22,976 nt of DNA, from NCBI GenBank assembly GCA_016182055.1, contig JACOYD010000024.1:1-22976 (forward strand), in the 5' to 3' direction. Under the pieces are notes generated by a model. It did not search any database. It was not told the DNA's origin and saw only the letters and a program-made list of their open reading frames with translations. This DNA comes from Candidatus Microgenomates bacterium (GTDB lineage: Bacteria > Patescibacteriota > Microgenomatia > Levybacterales > JACOYD01). Each line of letters opens with the position of its first letter. The stretch's first letter is position 1. The position numbers and the translations under genes are program-made. Of this stretch, positions 20,781 through 22,976 are shown piece after piece.

Positions 20781-21877
20781 AGTTTCTTTAAGAAATAATC
20801 GAATATCCATTCGGTATCATAGGGACCGGGGGTTGATTCCGGGTGAAACTGGACGGACATAAAAGGTAGTTTTTCATGAATAAGTCCTTCGTTTGAGCCG
20901 TCGTTGGCATTGGTAAACCATGGTTTAAATCCTCTGGGAATTTTGCCTACGGCAAAGCCGTGGTTTTGGGTGGTGATAAAGCAGCGGTTGGTTCCCTCTT
21001 GAATGCATGGTTGGTTTTGACTGCGATGACCAAACTTAAGTTTATAGGTATCTCCGCCTGCGGCCAGAGCTAACAGCTGATGTCCAAGACAAATTCCCAA
21101 GGTGGGAATATTTTTTGCAAGAGCTTTTTTGACTGTGGCTATAGTTGTTTTTGCCATCTTGGGATCGCCCGGGCCGTTGGAAATGACAATTCCGTCAAAC
21201 TTATTCACCTCGGAGGAGTCGAAGTCGTTGCTTCGCCACCGTCCGAGGTGGGTGTTTTCGAACGGGTCAAAATCCCAGGGTACAGTGATGACTTTGATGT
21301 GGCGTTTAAGAAGGGAGCGGATGATATTTCTTTTTGTTCCGCAATCAACCAGAATCACTGTTTTGCCTTGCCAAGTCAGACTTGGCGAGGCTAATGGCGG
21401 TTCATAGATAATTTTTTTAGTTGAAACAAGAGCTACAAGATTATCTTTGTTGGGATCGTAAAAAGAAATGTTTTTGTTAATTACAATTTTGCCAAGCATA
21501 ACGCCCTTCTCCCGTATTTTTTGGGTCAAAAATCTGGTGTCTTTAATTTCCAGAGCCGGTACTTTGGATTTTTTAAGCCACGAAGATAGTGTTTGCCTGC
21601 TTTGAAAATGAGAAGGAGTATTAATGTAATTAGAAACTATAAGTCCGGAGATTTTTATACTATCGGACTCCCAATATTTTTTGTCCGGCACGCCATAGTT
21701 TCCAATCAAAGGATAAGTTAGTATTAAGATTTGTCCGACATAAGAGGCGTCAGTCAGGCTTTCCGGATATCCCACCATGCCGGTATTAAAAACAACTTCA
21801 CCCGCCCTGCTAAGCAGGGCGCCAAAGCTTTCTCCCTCAAAAATAGATCCGTCTTTGAAAACAAGCTTCCCTATCAT
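20777..21877 (-). CDS. carA: carbamoyl phosphate synthase small subunit, 366 aa
   Basis: CarA splits glutamine and passes ammonia to CarB. The N-terminal CPSase domain has GEVVFNTGMVGYPESLTDASY and YPLIGNYG. The class I glutamine amidotransferase domain has SNGPGDP, nucleophile Cys263 in TLGICLGHQLLA, the NHGFA segment and VQFHPESTPGP with the His and Glu of the triad. All catalytic residues are present. Three palindromes lie inside the gene, encoding GALLSRAGE near the N-terminus, the LASPSLTWQG linker and the HLGRWRSNDFDSSEVN segment before the SNGPGDP strand. It overlaps pyrB and carB by ATGA on both sides. Confidence 0.96.
   Translation of the reverse strand: MIGKLVFKDGSIFEGESFGALLSRAGEVVFNTGMVGYPESLTDASYVGQILILTYPLIGNYGVPDKKYWESDSIKISGLIVSNYINTPSHFQSRQTLSSWLKKSKVPALEIKDTRFLTQKIREKGVMLGKIVINKNISFYDPNKDNLVALVSTKKIIYEPPLASPSLTWQGKTVILVDCGTKRNIIRSLLKRHIKVITVPWDFDPFENTHLGRWRSNDFDSSEVNKFDGIVISNGPGDPKMAKTTIATVKKALAKNIPTLGICLGHQLLALAAGGDTYKLKFGHRSQNQPCIQEGTNRCFITTQNHGFAVGKIPRGFKPWFTNANDGSNEGLIHEKLPFMSVQFHPESTPGPYDTEWIFDYFLKKL
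21206..21250 (-). repeat. inverted repeat inside carA (glutaminase domain)
   Basis: CACCTCGGA (21206-21214) and its exact complement (21242-21250) flank 27 nt that contain a smaller CGAAG/CTTCG pair. The segment adds about 15 residues between the PWDFDP region and FDGIVISNGPGDP. Confidence 0.65.
21365..21391 (-). repeat. 27-bp palindrome inside carA, copy of the ribD element
   Basis: It has the same length and arms as 16305-16331, except one arm base (T for C) and the central base. It lies in the linker between the two CarA domains and encodes LASPSLTWQG. Confidence 0.7.
21803..21821 (-). repeat. 19-bp perfect palindrome inside carA (N-terminal domain)
   Basis: CGCCCTGCT at 21803-21811, one base, then its exact complement at 21813-21821. 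It codes for ALLSRAG at the spot where CarA usually has a short Gly/Glu turn before GEVVFNT. Confidence 0.65.
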
Positions 21878-22851
21878 TGGCGTATCTTCCCCAAAATTAA
21901 TGCCAGAAGCGCCATTCGTATATACATGCCGTTTCGAATTTGCGAGCGAAGATAGACGGCCCGCGGGTTGCTGTCAACTTTGGGTGATATTTCTCCCACT
22001 CGAGGCAGGGGATGCATAAAAATAGTTTGGGCGCCGGCCCGCTCTTTGATTAGCTTTGGTGTTAAAACAAACTTATTTTTAACCTTTTCATAGTCTTTCA
22101 GGTTAGTGAATCTTTCTTTTTGCACCCTTGTCCAATACCAGAAATGGGCGTTTTTGGGGATATCTTGCTCACTTTCTATTTGGATAAGCTTGATGTGGCG
22201 TTTTTGAAAATTAGCAAAATCCTCTTTTGACAGCCGCAGTTTATCAGGCGAAAGAAGATAGACCGTGTTGGCTTTATAAAGCGCCAAGCCCCGGATGAGA
22301 GATTTAACAGTCCGGCCATAAAGCATGTCTCCTGCCACAACACCAATTAGATGATCAAGTTTTTTGAACCTTTCATAAATTGTATAAAGATCAAGCAGGG
22401 CTTGAGTGGGATGTTCATGCGGTCCATCGCCGGCGTTGATGATGGGTGCAAACGAGGCGATATCAGCTGCAGCTTGGGCAGATCCAACTTGCGGATGGCG
22501 GATGACAATGGCGTCGCAATATGCCTCAAAAACGCGAATGGTATCTTCAAATGTTTCTCCTTTGTAAACCGAAGAAAAATGCTGGGGATCCAGGATTTCT
22601 ACAGTCTGCCCGCCCAGCTGTTTGATGGCGGCGGCAAAGGAACCAAAGGTGCGCGACGACGGTTCATAAAAAAGAAGAGTCACGATATTGCCGGCAAGAA
22701 GCTTTGAGGGTTTTGACTTTTTGGCAATTTCTGCCATTTGCTTGGTAAGTTTAAAAAGTTTTTGCAAAGAGGCAATATCAAACTGGTCAAGCGAAAGGAT
22801 ATCTTTCCCCTTAAAATTTCCTTTTATCTTGGGCAAACTTGCTAATGCCAT
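21874..22851 (-). CDS. pyrB: aspartate carbamoyltransferase catalytic subunit, 325 aa
   Basis: The enzyme makes carbamoyl aspartate, the first committed step of UMP synthesis. The carbamoyl phosphate loop is FYEPSSRTFGSF, the mobile Lys loop is VYKGETFEDTIRV, and HPTQALLDLYTI, WTRVQKERF and MHPLPRVGEI follow in order, ending in the helix NGMYIRMALLALILGK. The length is slightly above the 305-310 of many homologues. No pyrI regulatory gene is next to it. The ATG at 22851 is preceded directly by a T7 tract of a hairpin, so there is no Shine-Dalgarno site. It overlaps carA by ATGA. Confidence 0.94.
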   Translation of the reverse strand: MALASLPKIKGNFKGKDILSLDQFDIASLQKLFKLTKQMAEIAKKSKPSKLLAGNIVTLLFYEPSSRTFGSFAAAIKQLGGQTVEILDPQHFSSVYKGETFEDTIRVFEAYCDAIVIRHPQVGSAQAAADIASFAPIINAGDGPHEHPTQALLDLYTIYERFKKLDHLIGVVAGDMLYGRTVKSLIRGLALYKANTVYLLSPDKLRLSKEDFANFQKRHIKLIQIESEQDIPKNAHFWYWTRVQKERFTNLKDYEKVKNKFVLTPKLIKERAGAQTIFMHPLPRVGEISPKVDSNPRAVYLRSQIRNGMYIRMALLALILGKIRQ

Positions 22852-22881
22852 AAAAAAACCCAGAACTTTCTTTGCTCTGGG
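22852..22881 (-). terminator. hairpin plus T7 directly before pyrB (possible attenuator)
   Basis: On the minus strand CCCAGA (22881-22876), an 11-nt loop and TCTGGG (22864-22859) are followed by seven T (22858-22852), then the pyrB ATG. This has the form of an intrinsic terminator. It lies downstream of the pyrB promoter and could end argF transcripts, attenuate pyrB, or both. Confidence 0.65.
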
Positions 22882-22886
22882 ATTTT

Positions 22887-22915
22887 AGTTTACAACTCTT
22901 TTCTTCGTTTGTCAA
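22887..22915 (-). promoter_or_regulatory. pyrB operon promoter
   Basis: On the minus strand a perfect TTGACA (22915-22910), 17 bp and TAAACT (22892-22887) precede the hairpin by 5 nt, so initiation is expected within or just before the first hairpin bases. The -35 overlaps the stop codon of the upstream gene. Confidence 0.6.
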
Positions 22916-22976
22916 TGGACAAATGTATAAAGTACTGCTCTGGCCGTATGAAGCCTATTTTCGGCTTGGTCAAAAA
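22912..22976 (-). CDS. argF: C-terminal end of a carbamoyltransferase, probably ornithine (partial)
   Basis: The minus-strand frame gives FDQAENRLHTARAVLYTFVH and a TGA at 22912-22914. 'FDQAENRLH-KA' is the standard ending of ornithine carbamoyltransferases and related enzymes, which would use the carbamoyl phosphate made by CarAB. Only 20 residues are visible, so a paralogous carbamoyltransferase with another substrate is possible. Its stop codon overlaps the -35 of the pyrB promoter. The pyrB hairpin 30 nt further could be its terminator. Confidence 0.65.
   Translation of the reverse strand, partial: FDQAENRLHTARAVLYTFVH

Noticed and set aside
20781..20810. ATG at 20810 as carB start
   Set aside because: It lies inside carA and adds ten residues before the standard CarB N-terminus; the ATGA overlap at 20777-20780 is the better start.

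Overview
The window reads as a chromosomal segment of a Patescibacteria (CPR) bacterium, most likely a Microgenomates-type lineage. This is inferred from the compact mix of small lysine-rich and membrane proteins, a LytR_C protein, YebC and RuvC, a REP-associated transposase, and many short palindromic repeats placed inside genes. No rRNA or tRNA is visible to fix the taxonomy.

Layout. Positions 1-1463 (+) hold the end of a probable RCK/TrkA-N protein, a 55-residue basic protein, a LytR_C membrane protein and a small membrane protein that collides with a TPR gene on the other strand. Positions 2127-3187 (-) hold a Fic-like gene with a degenerate motif and a shifted 5' end. Positions 3418-5569 (+) hold yebC, ruvC and a polytopic membrane protein. 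Positions 5570-6425 have no convincing gene; they carry a promoter followed by many hairpins and may be a structured RNA. Positions 6427-10017 (-) hold four separately promoted genes: a frameshifted secreted protein, a lipoprotein, a transaldolase and an unknown protein with a twin-arginine-like N-terminus. Positions 10111-12573 (+) hold a tyrosine recombinase and a membrane/hydrolase fusion. A REP-associated transposase with flanking hairpins sits at 12577-13356. From 13401 on come biosynthetic genes: pyrD (+), converging on a long minus-strand operon that runs pyrB, carA, carB, ribH, ribA, ribD, pyrC, with the last codons of a probable argF upstream.

How it works together. carAB, pyrB, pyrC and pyrD cover UMP synthesis as far as orotate. 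However, pyrC is broken by a frameshift that appears to remove the conserved MPN residues. ribA, ribD and ribH are riboflavin genes embedded in the operon; ribB and riboflavin synthase are not in this window. Most junctions in the operon are 4-nt ATGA overlaps or direct abutments, so translation is probably coupled.

Three features stand out. (1) Single genes repeatedly show a good -35/-10 pair with the -10 only 6-10 nt before the start codon, so their mRNAs should be leaderless. This rule also corrects several start sites. (2) Palindromic repeats are inserted in frame in yebC, ruvC, tal, ribD, carB and three times in carA, resembling in concept the Rickettsia palindromic elements. (3) pyrB has a hairpin plus T7 between its promoter and its ATG, with transcription expected to begin at the edge of the hairpin, which suggests a pyrimidine-responsive switch. 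Three genes carry frameshifts, so either decay or assembly errors must be considered.
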